A stretch of DNA of 64,000 nt, taken from contig NZ_JAVRHT010000015.1 of the NCBI RefSeq assembly GCF_031846415.1, forward strand, positions 1 to 64,000. Direction: 5' to 3'. Below are positions 1 through 7,429 of the stretch, in pieces (the first letter of the stretch is position 1; each line of letters starts with the position of its first letter). The notes under the pieces are model-generated. The model saw only the letters and a list, made by a program, of their open reading frames with translations. It was not told the origin of the DNA and ran no database searches. The stretch is from Rubrivirga litoralis (GTDB lineage: Bacteria; Bacteroidota; Rhodothermia; Rhodothermales; Rubricoccaceae). Made by a program: the position numbers and the translations under genes.

Positions 1-7
1 CAGGCGG

Positions 8-63
8 ACACAGGGCGGCAGCGTCCTCGCTTCGGGCGGGGCGGCGGCGTCTCTGTAGCTTCG
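8..63. repeat. Imperfect direct repeat, copy 1, left of the toxin-antitoxin pair
   Basis: This stretch begins with ACACAGGG and contains a GC box followed by GGCGGCGTCTC and a CTTCG end. The same order of blocks recurs at 708-765. The two copies bracket the toxin-antitoxin genes. The 5' limit cannot be judged because the window starts at base 1. Confidence 0.5.
56..63 (+). promoter_or_regulatory. Candidate -7 promoter box TAGCTTCG
   Basis: TAGCTTCG resembles the Bacteroidota -7 element TAnnTTTG and recurs just before several genes in this window. It would give the antitoxin gene a leader of about 110 nt. No convincing -33 TTG is visible at the right distance, so the call is weak. Confidence 0.3.
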
Positions 64-175
64 GTTCGCCATCGTGCCCTTAGCCCTGTGCCGCTGAGCG
101 GCCCTCTGTTCGGCCGCGTTCGGAACGTTCTACTGCGATGGACTTTCCTTCTACCTGAACCCAACGCTCGGTGCC

Positions 176-400
176 ATGACCCGGCTTCTCGAACAGGCGT
201 TTGATCGCGCGTCTCAGCTACCAGACGAGGAGCAGGACGAGCTTGCCCGCCTGTTCCTGGCAGAGTTGGAATCGGAGGAGCGTTGGGCCGAGTTGTTCGG
301 CCGCCCGGAGTCTGAAGACCTTCTCGAGCGGCTGGCGACCGAGGCACTGGAGGAACATCGAGCCGGGAAGACTCAACCCCTCGACCCCTCAGACCTGTAG
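176..400 (+). CDS. Putative antitoxin of a type II toxin-antitoxin pair
   Basis: A 74-residue, strongly acidic, helical protein. Its composition (runs such as DEEQDELARLFLAELE followed by a short C-terminal tail) fits small antitoxins of the addiction-module type that bind and neutralise a RelE/ParE-fold toxin. No DNA-binding motif is obvious in its N-terminus. The ATG at 176 gives a compact protein and nothing upstream is coding. A RelE-like gene starts 4 nt after its stop, which is the main support for the function. It lies between two imperfect direct repeats. Identity as an antitoxin is inferred from size, charge and the neighbour. I do not recognise a named family with certainty. Confidence 0.6.
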   Translation: MTRLLEQAFDRASQLPDEEQDELARLFLAELESEERWAELFGRPESEDLLERLATEALEEHRAGKTQPLDPSDL

Positions 401-404
401 AAGC

Positions 405-674
405 GTGCGGTCCTTCACCCGGCCGAGCTTCTGGAAGCTCTACCACCGGCTTCCTGAGCACGTTCGCCGACAAGCACGGACGTCGTACCGCCTTTTCGAG
501 GAAGACCCGTACCACCCGAGTCTGAGATTCAAGCGCGTCAGCCAGCGCCAGCCAGTTTACTCCGCACGAGTCAGCGGCGACTACCGTGCCGTCGGAGTTC
601 GAGACGGTGACGCGATTGTTTGGTTCTGGATTGGTCCGCACCACGAGTACGACCGCTTGTTGAAGGGGCTGTAG
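405..674 (+). CDS. RelE/ParE-superfamily toxin
   Basis: An 89-residue basic protein from a GTG start 4 nt after the antitoxin stop. This start is preferred because upstream in-frame sequence overlaps the antitoxin gene and has no homology-like character. The segment YHPSLRFKRV, the SARVSGDYRAVGV strand pair and the C-terminal WFWIGPHHEYDRLL are typical of RelE/HigB-like ribosome-dependent mRNA interferases, where the tyrosine/arginine/histidine-rich C-terminus carries function. It is likely co-translated with the antitoxin and neutralised by it. ParE-like gyrase inhibition cannot be excluded from sequence alone. The pair sits between direct repeats, which fits horizontal acquisition. Confidence 0.75.
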   Translation: MRSFTRPSFWKLYHRLPEHVRRQARTSYRLFEEDPYHPSLRFKRVSQRQPVYSARVSGDYRAVGVRDGDAIVWFWIGPHHEYDRLLKGL

Positions 675-707
675 TCGCAGGCGCGGTAGAACCCGCCGTT
701 GAGGCCA

Positions 708-765
708 ACACAGGGCCATCAGCGTGTTCTTCCCTGAGCGGGGCGGCGGCGTCTCCGTCGCTTCG
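708..765. repeat. Imperfect direct repeat, copy 2, right of the toxin-antitoxin pair
   Basis: The ACACAGGG start, the GCGGGGCGGCGGCGTCTC core and the CTTCG end match the copy at 8-63 with small changes. It also lies directly upstream of the broken DUF1801 gene, so it may carry that gene's promoter region; the -7-like box here is altered to TCGCTTCG. Confidence 0.5.
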
Positions 766-785
766 TCCGCCCAACCCGCCCCGCC

Positions 786-1127
786 ATGCCTACCTCCATC
801 GACGAGTTCGTTGCCGAGCTGCCCAGTGATAAGCGCTAGATCGTCCTCGCCCTGCGAGAAGCGGCGGAGGACGCAATCCCCGACGCGCCCCAAGCCGTCG
901 AATACGGCGCGCTCTGCTTCCTGAAGGGGAAACGCGCCTCGGTCGGGATCGCGCCGTACACGAACCACGTGTCGCTCATCTTCGACCGGGGCGCGGAGAT
1001 GGAGGACCCGGCCGGCGTGTTGGAGGGGACTGGGGCGCTCCGCCGGCACATCACCATCCGCGACAAGAGCGAGATCGCAGGCCTGCCGGTCGAGGAATAC
1101 GTCGGAGAGGGCTACAGGCTCGAATGA
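786..1127 (+). pseudogene. DUF1801-family protein gene with a premature TAG
   Basis: From ATG 786 the frame reads a DUF1801 (YdhG/YdeI-like, frataxin-like fold) protein but meets TAG at 837-839 (codon 18). It then continues uninterrupted to TGA 1125-1127. The part after the stop is well preserved: a GALCFLKGKRASVGIA segment, the NHVSLIF strand and the family-typical EDPAGVLEGTGALRRHITIR block. One base change (for example CAG to TAG) would explain the break. Either the gene is a recent pseudogene, translation restarts downstream on a shortened protein, or the base is a sequencing error. DUF1801 proteins have no firmly known function. Confidence 0.75.
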
Positions 1128-1327
1128 GCCATCCGTTCGGGGCGCCAGGACACCCGCCGTGGACCACCCCGCCCCCGGCGGGCGGGGCGGGTCCTCCCGC
1201 ACACCGCGGTTGCTCCCCAGCCGCCACCCCGCCCCAGGGAGGCCGAACGGCGCCGCAGAAACACCGCCACGGCGTTCGCACTGGGGCGGGGCGGCCACCC
1301 CGCCCACGTTCGGGCTGGGCGGGGCGG
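1128..1327. repeat. Intergenic GC-box array
   Basis: This gap holds several copies of GGGCGGGGYGG or its complement and no credible gene. It is the first good example of the 11-mer boxes that fill gaps throughout the window. Confidence 0.6.
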
Positions 1328-3070
1328 CTACCCTCGGAGGGCGGCCGCGAAGATGCCCGGCAGCCGGAGCGGGCTCGGGTCCGCCGCGAAGTGCGTGAGG
1401 CGGCGGCCGGTCGCCTCGGCCGTCTCGTTCGTCACGAACCACAGCGGCTTCGGGGCCGTGTGCGTCTCGCCGAGCAGGAGCGAGCGCGGGAACGGCGCGA
1501 ACGGCCCCGACACGACCGTCTTCTGCGGCCGCTCGAACAGGTACGCGTTGTGGACGATGCCCGTCCCGCTCTGGATGTCCTGCCGCTCGTGGCCCGGGAA
1601 CGCGCCCCACGTGCCCTGGGCGATGAAGAAGCCCACGCCGCTCCACGCGTTGACCCCGATCGTCCCGTAGCGGAGCCGCGCGATGGCGTCCCAGAAGCGG
1701 TCGCCCAGGCGCCGGAGCGTCCGCGGGTGGATGAGGACGGTCGCGCCGAGCGTGCCGGCGACGTGGTCGTTGCAGAAGTCGACGGCCCGGTCGAGCCACT
1801 CGCCCGCGTCCTCGTCGCCCGCCCCGCCCGGGAGCGACGTCACGGCGAGGGCGCCGCCGAAGACCTCCTCGGTCAGCGCGTAGGTGTCGTCCGGCGGCAC
1901 GTCGGCGACGAGCGTGCGGGCTCCGGTCGGGCCGAGCCGCTCGGCCGAGTCGGGGTAGGCCGCGTGGAGGGCGTCGACGCGGTCGCCGGCGCCGGGGTAG
2001 TAGGCCGGGCGGTCGGGGAGCTCGCGGAGCGTGCGGCGGACGGCGTGGACGAACGCCTCGCGCTGCGGCCACGCGCGCGGGACCACGGCGGCCTGGCTCG
2101 CGATGCAGTTGAACCCGCCGTTGTGCATCTTCTGCGACGCCACGTTCGCCGCCTGGAAGTCCAGGTCCGGCTCCGACCAGTCGCCCGGGACGACGAGCAC
2201 CGGGCTCACGCCGCCCAGTTCGCTCGTCACGCGCTTCGAGATCTGCGGCTCGTCGCGCGCCTTCCGCCCCGCCCCGCCCGTGCCCGTGCCGTAGACGATG
2301 GCGTCGTGGGTCTGGGCGCTGCCCGTCACGTGGATCTCGTCGACGAGGTCGTGGCGCGTCAGGTGCTCGCCCACGTCGACGCCGCCGTAGGCGAAGCGGA
2401 GGAAGCCGCGGTCGACGAACTCGGCGAAGACCTCTTCGAGGACCGGCCCGAGGTAGCTGTTGACCGGGTTCATCTTGAGGACGACGACTTGGCCCTCGGC
2501 GTACAGCTTGTAGAGCACGTCGAGCGGGGCGATGGCCGCGATGTTGCCGGCGCCGAGCACGACGGCGACGGCGCCCTCGGGCGCGGGCTCGTCGTAGAAC
2601 GTGGCCATCGTCTGGGGGAGCGAGGCCGGCGTCACGCCCGGCTCCATCCACACGTCGACCTCCATGCCGCTGAACAGGAGGTGGTCGTAGGCGCCGTCCG
2701 GGAGCACGCGGACGAGCGTCTGGCCGTCCGGCCGCTGCCGCGTCTTGCCCTCGACCAGCTCGTGGAGCGTGCCGGCCTGGACGTGCTCGAGCGTCCGTGC
2801 GAGCGGGGCGACGTAGTTGGCGACGGCCCACGGCCCCGTCGTCCACTCCTCGCCCCGCAGCGGCGAGCCCTCGGGGAGCCCCTTGGCGCGCGAGGCGACC
2901 GTCACCCACCGCCCCGCCGCCCGGCCGACGCGCTCGGGGAGCCGGTTGAGCAGGTCCACCTTCTGCGGGATCGGGAGCCGCGCCCACTCGGTCGCGTGCG
3001 CCGCGAGCTCGCGGAGCGCGGCGTCGATCTGGTCGGTGGGCGTGTCGGCGGGGCGGGGCGGGAGGTCCAT
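1328..3070 (-). CDS. Aldehyde dehydrogenase family protein
   Basis: 580 residues with the ALDH fold: a coenzyme-binding segment VVVLKMNP around Lys199, the Rossmann region, general-base Glu284 in SELGG, and nucleophile Cys322 in GGFNCIAS. It should oxidise an aldehyde or acyl intermediate with NAD(P)+ in the cytoplasm. It is longer than the usual 480-500 residues because of an N-terminal extension of about 80 residues and extra loops, so it belongs to a divergent branch and the substrate cannot be named. ATG 3070 is the only sensible start. A run of repeat-like sequence (3083-3114) forms its 5' leader. It is transcribed alone; the next gene on the strand is a GMC oxidoreductase whose stop is about 250 nt upstream. 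Confidence 0.85.
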   Translation of the reverse strand: MDLPPRPADTPTDQIDAALRELAAHATEWARLPIPQKVDLLNRLPERVGRAAGRWVTVASRAKGLPEGSPLRGEEWTTGPWAVANYVAPLARTLEHVQAGTLHELVEGKTRQRPDGQTLVRVLPDGAYDHLLFSGMEVDVWMEPGVTPASLPQTMATFYDEPAPEGAVAVVLGAGNIAAIAPLDVLYKLYAEGQVVVLKMNPVNSYLGPVLEEVFAEFVDRGFLRFAYGGVDVGEHLTRHDLVDEIHVTGSAQTHDAIVYGTGTGGAGRKARDEPQISKRVTSELGGVSPVLVVPGDWSEPDLDFQAANVASQKMHNGGFNCIASQAAVVPRAWPQREAFVHAVRRTLRELPDRPAYYPGAGDRVDALHAAYPDSAERLGPTGARTLVADVPPDDTYALTEEVFGGALAVTSLPGGAGDEDAGEWLDRAVDFCNDHVAGTLGATVLIHPRTLRRLGDRFWDAIARLRYGTIGVNAWSGVGFFIAQGTWGAFPGHERQDIQSGTGIVHNAYLFERPQKTVVSGPFAPFPRSLLLGETHTAPKPLWFVTNETAEATGRRLTHFAADPSPLRLPGIFAAALRG

Positions 3071-3082
3071 GGCGGGAGCGGC

Positions 3083-3114
3083 GGGTGACGAGCGATGAGC
3101 GACGGGTGACGGGC
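3083..3114. repeat. Single stutter-type repeat arm (GACGGGTGACG type)
   Basis: Short units such as GGGTGACGAGCGATG and GACGGGTGACGGGC follow each other with small changes. The pattern is like the arms of the hairpin elements described elsewhere in the window, but no complementary second arm is seen nearby. Confidence 0.35.
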
Positions 3115-3196
3115 AAGAGCGCCACCCCGCCCGTTGGCGGTCTGCGGGGCGGGGTGCGGCCGCCCCGCCCTCGCGGCAGGGCGCGTCTGGACGGCC

Positions 3197-3220
3197 GTAG
3201 GGACACGGCTCGCCGTGTCC
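3197..3220. repeat. REP-like palindrome, GTAG plus GGACACGGC/GCCGTGTCC
   Basis: GTAG is followed by GGACACGGCTCGCCGTGTCC, which has two perfect 9-nt arms around a 2-nt centre. The same layout (GTAG or CTAC next to a 20-bp palindrome) is found near 20850, 45940 and 59720. It lies in the gap between the GMC and aldehyde dehydrogenase genes. Confidence 0.6.
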
Positions 3221-3316
3221 GCGGGGTGGCAGGTCGTCGGGGCGGGGCGGTGCGTGTGCGGGCGGGGCGGCGGTCCCAAACGCGCGCCACCCCGCCCCTG
3301 TGCGCGGGCGGGGTGG

Positions 3317-4972
3317 CTAGGCAGCGGCGGCCGCGGCGGCCGCCGGGGCGCGCTCCAGGATGAGGTCGGCCGCCTTCTCGGCGATCATGATCGTCGGCGC
3401 GTTCGTGTTGCCGCGCGTGAGGGTCGGCATCACGCTCGCGTCGACCACGCGGAGGCCGGCGACGCCGCGGACGCGGAGGGCGGGGTCGACTACGGCCCGG
3501 TCGTCGGTCCCCATCTTGCACGTCCCGACGGGGTGGTAGAGCGTCTCGGAGTGGGCGCGGAGGAACGGGCCTATCTCGGCGTCGTCGGTGAGCACGCGCT
3601 CGGGCTCGTAGGGGCCGGCGTTGACGTCGGCGAAGGCGTCGGCGTCGGCGATCTGCTGGCCGAGGCGGAGCGCCCAGATGCTCCGGCGGAGGTCCTCGCC
3701 GGCCTCGTCCGAGAAGTAGCGCGGGTCGATGAGCGGCTTGGCCCGCGGGTCGGCGCTCCCCAGGCGGACCGTCCCCCGGCTCGCGGGCGTCAGGACGAGG
3801 CCGGCGACCGAGTAGCCCGACTCGCCCGGCGGGTTCCGCGTGCCGTGGCCGAGGAAGAAGCCCGGCGCAAAGTGGTACTGGACGTCCGGCGCCTCCAGGT
3901 CGGGCGACGAGCGGACGAACGCCCCGCCCTCGGCCACGTTGCTCGTGAACGGGCCGGTCTTGCGCGCGAGGTAGGTGAGCAGGTTGCGCCCCGCGTGCCG
4001 CAGCGACTCGGCCGCGTCGAGCGTGCCGCGGTCCGTCGTGTGCCGCGTGACGCCGTGGACGAGGTGGTCCTGGAGGTTCTCGCCCACGCCCGGCGCGTCC
4101 AGCACGACCTCGACGCCGTGCGCCTTCAGGTGCGCCGCCGGGCCGATCCCGGACAGCATGAGCAGGTGCGGGCTCCCGAACGCGCCCGCCGCGAGGATCA
4201 CCTCGCGCGCGGCCCGCGCCGTGACGGCCTCCCCGCCCCGCTCGACCACGACGCCCGTGGCGCGCGTCCCGCCCTGGCCGTCGCCGCCCGGCGTCTCGAA
4301 CACGACGCGGTGCGCGAGCGCGTCGGTCCAGACGGTCAGGTTGGGGCGGCGGCGGGCGGGGTGGAGGTAGGCCCGCGCCGCGCTCCACCGCTGGCCGCCC
4401 TTCTGCGTCACCTGGTAGAGCCCGAAGCCCTCCTGGCCGCCGCTGTTGAAGTCGTCGTTGCGCGAATAGCCCAGCTCGACGCCGGCCTCGACGAACCGAT
4501 CCGTGAGAGACGTCGGGCTCCGCTGGTCCGACACTACGAGCGGCCCATCGGTCCCGTGCGCGGGGTCGCCGGTGTGGACCTGCTGGTCCTCGCTCTTGAG
4601 GAAGTAGGGGAGCACGGCGTCGGCGTCCCAGCCCTCCGCCCCGCCCTCGGCCCAGCCGTCGTAGTCGGCGGCGTGGCCGCGGATGTAGATCATCGCGTTG
4701 ATCGACGACGACCCGCCGAGCATCTTCCCGCGCGGCTGGTACAGGCGGCGGCCGCCCAGGTCCTCCTGCGGCTCGGTCCGGTAGTTCCAGTCGCTCGGCC
4801 CCTCGAACAGCTTGTGGAATGCGGCCGGGATGAGGACGTTTTTGTCCTCGTCCTCCCCGCCCGCCTCCAGGAGCAGGACCGTGTGCTCGCCCGAGGCCGT
4901 GAGCCGGTCGGCCAGCACGCACCCGGCCGAGCCGGCGCCGACGATGACGTAGTCGAAGGTGGAGTCGGGCAT
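3317..4972 (-). CDS. GMC-family FAD-dependent oxidoreductase (choline dehydrogenase-like)
   Basis: 551 residues. The N-terminus has the FAD-binding GAGSAG motif (residues 12-17) with the acidic EAGG strand end, then the GMC signature around KMLGGSSSINAMIYIRG. The C-terminus has the catalytic HPVGTCKMG with His about 480, and Asn about 524 in GNTNAPT, matching the His/Asn pair of the family. It should oxidise an alcohol (choline-like, glucose or aliphatic) and pass electrons to oxygen or a quinone. The substrate is not readable. The protein ends in a run of eight alanines made by the local GC-rich repeats. A TACCTTC -7 box lies 28 nt before the ATG. The aldehyde dehydrogenase downstream could handle its product, but they are separated by 246 nt. 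Confidence 0.88.
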   Translation of the reverse strand: MPDSTFDYVIVGAGSAGCVLADRLTASGEHTVLLLEAGGEDEDKNVLIPAAFHKLFEGPSDWNYRTEPQEDLGGRRLYQPRGKMLGGSSSINAMIYIRGHAADYDGWAEGGAEGWDADAVLPYFLKSEDQQVHTGDPAHGTDGPLVVSDQRSPTSLTDRFVEAGVELGYSRNDDFNSGGQEGFGLYQVTQKGGQRWSAARAYLHPARRRPNLTVWTDALAHRVVFETPGGDGQGGTRATGVVVERGGEAVTARAAREVILAAGAFGSPHLLMLSGIGPAAHLKAHGVEVVLDAPGVGENLQDHLVHGVTRHTTDRGTLDAAESLRHAGRNLLTYLARKTGPFTSNVAEGGAFVRSSPDLEAPDVQYHFAPGFFLGHGTRNPPGESGYSVAGLVLTPASRGTVRLGSADPRAKPLIDPRYFSDEAGEDLRRSIWALRLGQQIADADAFADVNAGPYEPERVLTDDAEIGPFLRAHSETLYHPVGTCKMGTDDRAVVDPALRVRGVAGLRVVDASVMPTLTRGNTNAPTIMIAEKAADLILERAPAAAAAAAA

Positions 4973-5000
4973 GGGGCGGGGCGGCCGGTGGAGAGGCGGT

Positions 5001-5007
5001 GAAGGTA
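5001..5007 (-). promoter_or_regulatory. Candidate -7 box TACCTTC for the GMC oxidoreductase
   Basis: Read on the minus strand, TACCTTC lies 28 nt upstream of the ATG at 4972. The same box stands 23-29 nt before ruvB, the sodium symporter and the PPC-repeat protein, which supports it as a real promoter element. Confidence 0.45.
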
Positions 5008-5197
5008 GTCCAGGTGAACGCCGTTAACCTCGCCGTCCGTTCCCGGCGGCCCCGTCGCGCTCCCGCCCCGCCCCGCCCGTCTCGGCGCGCGCCGCGGGCG
5101 GGGCGGCCCGTCTCGTTCGCCACCCCGCCCTGGCGCCCCACGTCGGGCGGGGCGGTCAGCTTCTCCCCTCCTCTTCTCTTCACCCGCTGTCAGGCGG

Positions 5198-6127
5198 CTA
5201 GTCCGAGAGCATCGGCACGCTGGTCAGCCGCTCGCACTCGGCCCAGAGGCGGGCGCGCGTGCCCAGGCTGAGCGCGCCACCCGGCGGGTTCACCTCGACG
5301 GGGCGCCCCCACATCTTGTGCCTCGGCCCGAACAACGCGCCGCCGCGCGCGAACGGGTCCGTCCCGGCGCGGAGCTGGGGGAGCGCGCCCTCGGCCGCCG
5401 TCATCGCGACGCGGTCCATGCCCAGGCCGTAGAGCGCCTTTTCGAGAACCGAGTCGCTCTCCTCGGCGCTCGTCTGCTGGAGGTTCGTGTTCGAGAGCCC
5501 GGGGTGGGCGGACAGCGAGAGCGTCGTCGAGCCGGCGTTCTGGAGCCGGCGGTTCATCTCCAGGGCCAGCATGAGGTCGGCCAGCTTGGACTGGTTGTAG
5601 GCCGACCACCGGCCGTAGCTCTCGCGGCCTTGGAGGTCGTCGAACGAGATCGAGCCCGACCACGCGGCGAGGCTGGAGAGCCACACGACGCGGCTGTTGT
5701 CGGTCGCGAGGAGCGCGTCGAGGAGCCGCCCCGCCAGCGCGAAGTGCCCGAGCACGTTGACGCCGAACTGCGTCTCGAACCCGTCGTCGGTCTCGCTCCG
5801 CGGGATCGCCATGACGCCGGCGTTGCAGTACAGGAGGTCGAGGCGGCCGTACCCGCTCCCGAACCGCTCGGCAAAGTCGCGGACCGAGTCCAGGCTGGCG
5901 AGGTCCAGCACCTCGACGTCGACGGCCGCGTCCGGCACGTCGCGGCGGACCTCGGCGCGGGCGTGCTTGGCCTTGCCCTCGTTCCGGCACGCCATGACGA
6001 CGTGGGCGCCCTTGCGGGCGAGCTCGCGCGTGGTTTCGAGGCCGAGGCCGCTGTTGGCGCCCGTCACGACGGCCGTGCGGCCGGTGAGGTCGGGGATGTC
6101 GGCGGCGGTCCAGGAACGGGAGGGCAT
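5198..6127 (-). CDS. Short-chain dehydrogenase/reductase (retinol dehydrogenase-like)
   Basis: 309 residues from ATG 6127, chosen because the classical SDR N-terminus begins soon after it; the frame stays open further upstream without SDR character. The cofactor motif TGANSGLG is at about residues 22-29, NAGVMA follows the fourth strand, a serine lies in VVWLSSLAA, and the catalytic Tyr-Lys pair is in AYNQSK. Length and the NLQQTS/HPGLSNTNL region resemble RDH13/WW-oxidoreductase-like SDRs often annotated as light-dependent or retinol reductases. It reduces or oxidises an unknown carbonyl/alcohol using NAD(P)H. It is divergently placed against the EamA exporter gene, 85 nt away. Confidence 0.85.
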   Translation of the reverse strand: MPSRSWTAADIPDLTGRTAVVTGANSGLGLETTRELARKGAHVVMACRNEGKAKHARAEVRRDVPDAAVDVEVLDLASLDSVRDFAERFGSGYGRLDLLYCNAGVMAIPRSETDDGFETQFGVNVLGHFALAGRLLDALLATDNSRVVWLSSLAAWSGSISFDDLQGRESYGRWSAYNQSKLADLMLALEMNRRLQNAGSTTLSLSAHPGLSNTNLQQTSAEESDSVLEKALYGLGMDRVAMTAAEGALPQLRAGTDPFARGGALFGPRHKMWGRPVEVNPPGGALSLGTRARLWAECERLTSVPMLSD

Positions 6128-6196
6128 GGGAGCGGGGTGGGGAGGGCTCGGCCTACGCCCCCGCCCCGCCCGGGTGTCCCGCACGGACCCGCACGG

Positions 6197-6204
6197 TAGC
6201 TTCG
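6197..6204 (+). promoter_or_regulatory. Candidate -7 box TAGCTTCG for the EamA gene
   Basis: TAGCTTCG ends 8 nt before the ATG at 6213, so a transcript starting at the usual distance would be nearly leaderless. Confidence 0.4.
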
Positions 6205-6212
6205 CCCCGCCC

Positions 6213-7106
6213 ATGCCTCCGACCCCGCGCCCCGGGCGCCCGCTCTCCCGCCCCGCCCTCGCCGTGCTCGTGGCGCTCGTCATGGCGGCGTTCGCGGCCA
6301 ACTCGGTCCTCGCCCGCCTCGCCCTGCGGACGACCGCGATCGACGCGGCGACGTTCTCGGCGGTCCGCCTCGCGGCGGGCGGGGCGGTCCTCGCGCTCGT
6401 CGCGCGGCGGGGCGGCTCCTGGGGGCGGGGCGGGAGCTGGCCGTCGGCGCTCGCCCTGTTCGTCTACGCCGCCGCGTTCTCGTTCGCCTACCTCGCGCTG
6501 TCGGCCGGCGCCGGCGCGCTCGTCCTGTTCGGGGCCGTCCAGCTCACGATGATCGGCTGGGGCCTGGCGCACGGCGAGCGGCTCTCGGCGGCGCAGAGCG
6601 CCGGCCTCGCCCTGGCCGTCGGGGGCCTCGTCCTCCTCCTCGCGCCGGGCGTGACCGCCCCGCCCGCCGTCCCCGCGCTGCTGATGGCGGCGGCGGGCGC
6701 GGCGTGGGGCGCCTACTCGCTGCGCGGGCGGGGCGCCGTGCGGCCGGCGGCGGAGTCGGCCGGCAACTTTCTGCGGGCGTCGCTCCTCGGCGCCACGCTC
6801 CTGACCGTGGCGGCCGCGGGCGGGGCGGTGCGCCTCGACGGCGCCGGGCTCGCCTACGCCGCGCTCTCGGGCGGCGTGACGTCGGGGCTGGGCTACGCCG
6901 CGTGGTACGCCGTCCTCCCCGCCCTCCGCACGACGACGGCGGCGACGGTCCAGCTCAGCGTGCCGGTGCTGGCCGCGCTGGGCGGCGCGGCGCTCGTGGG
7001 AGAGCCCGTCACGCTCCGGCTGGCCGCCGCGTCAGCGGTGACGCTGGGGGGCGTGGCCGTCGTCGTGCGGGGCGGTGGCGGCCGCCGCGCGCGGCCGCAG
7101 ACCTGA
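6213..7106 (+). CDS. EamA/DMT-family transporter
   Basis: 297 residues with about ten hydrophobic helices in two similar halves, as in drug/metabolite transporters of the EamA family (RhaT/YdcZ-like). Features seen: an N-terminal AANSVLARLALR helix, the ATFSAVRLAAGG segment, the ALSGGVTSGLGYAAWYAVLP hinge in the second half and a short basic C-terminus. It is expected to sit in the inner membrane and export a small metabolite or amino acid. ATG 6213 is used because the protein begins with a short basic stretch before the first helix and upstream sequence belongs to the divergent gene. The substrate cannot be predicted. Confidence 0.85.
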   Translation: MPPTPRPGRPLSRPALAVLVALVMAAFAANSVLARLALRTTAIDAATFSAVRLAAGGAVLALVARRGGSWGRGGSWPSALALFVYAAAFSFAYLALSAGAGALVLFGAVQLTMIGWGLAHGERLSAAQSAGLALAVGGLVLLLAPGVTAPPAVPALLMAAAGAAWGAYSLRGRGAVRPAAESAGNFLRASLLGATLLTVAAAGGAVRLDGAGLAYAALSGGVTSGLGYAAWYAVLPALRTTTAATVQLSVPVLAALGGAALVGEPVTLRLAAASAVTLGGVAVVVRGGGGRRARPQT

Positions 7107-7258
7107 GGCGGCGTGGGGGAATGCCCGGTGGCCTGGACTGTGCGCAGGAGCACTCCTAGGCCGTTTTCTCAGAGGGCGTTCAGCGTTGGCCTCTAGAACG
7201 GCGGGCGGTCTGGTCGGATGTTGTATTCGTCCCCCGCGGACCTCCTTCCCCCAGACCG

Positions 7259-7357
7259 ATGAACGCCCTCCTCGCCCCGCTCCCGTCCCACTTCGCGCTT
7301 CGCTCCGCCCTCGCCGTCACGGTGTTCGTGACGAGCTTGATGGCAGTGTTCGGCTAG
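7259..7357 (+). CDS. Possible 32-residue membrane peptide
   Basis: ATG 7259 opens a frame of 32 codons with one hydrophobic helix (ALAVTVFVTSLMAVFG). It is the only coding-like object in the 323-nt gap between the EamA and ferredoxin genes. The sequence resembles the first helix of DUF2798-like two-helix proteins, so it could be a remnant. A purine-poor leader precedes it and no clear promoter box is seen. It could equally be non-coding. Confidence 0.25.
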   Translation: MNALLAPLPSHFALRSALAVTVFVTSLMAVFG

Positions 7358-7429
7358 GACGCGGCCAGGGCCGACAGGCGGGGAGGCGGCCGGAGCCGGC
7401 ACCGCCCCGCCCCGCCCGCGGAGCGCGAG

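Noticed and set aside
1124..3088. Long open frame on the plus strand opposite the aldehyde dehydrogenase
   Set aside because: It is Arg/Ala/Pro/Gly-rich with no domain, mirrors a well-conserved gene, and arises from the high-GC third positions of that gene.
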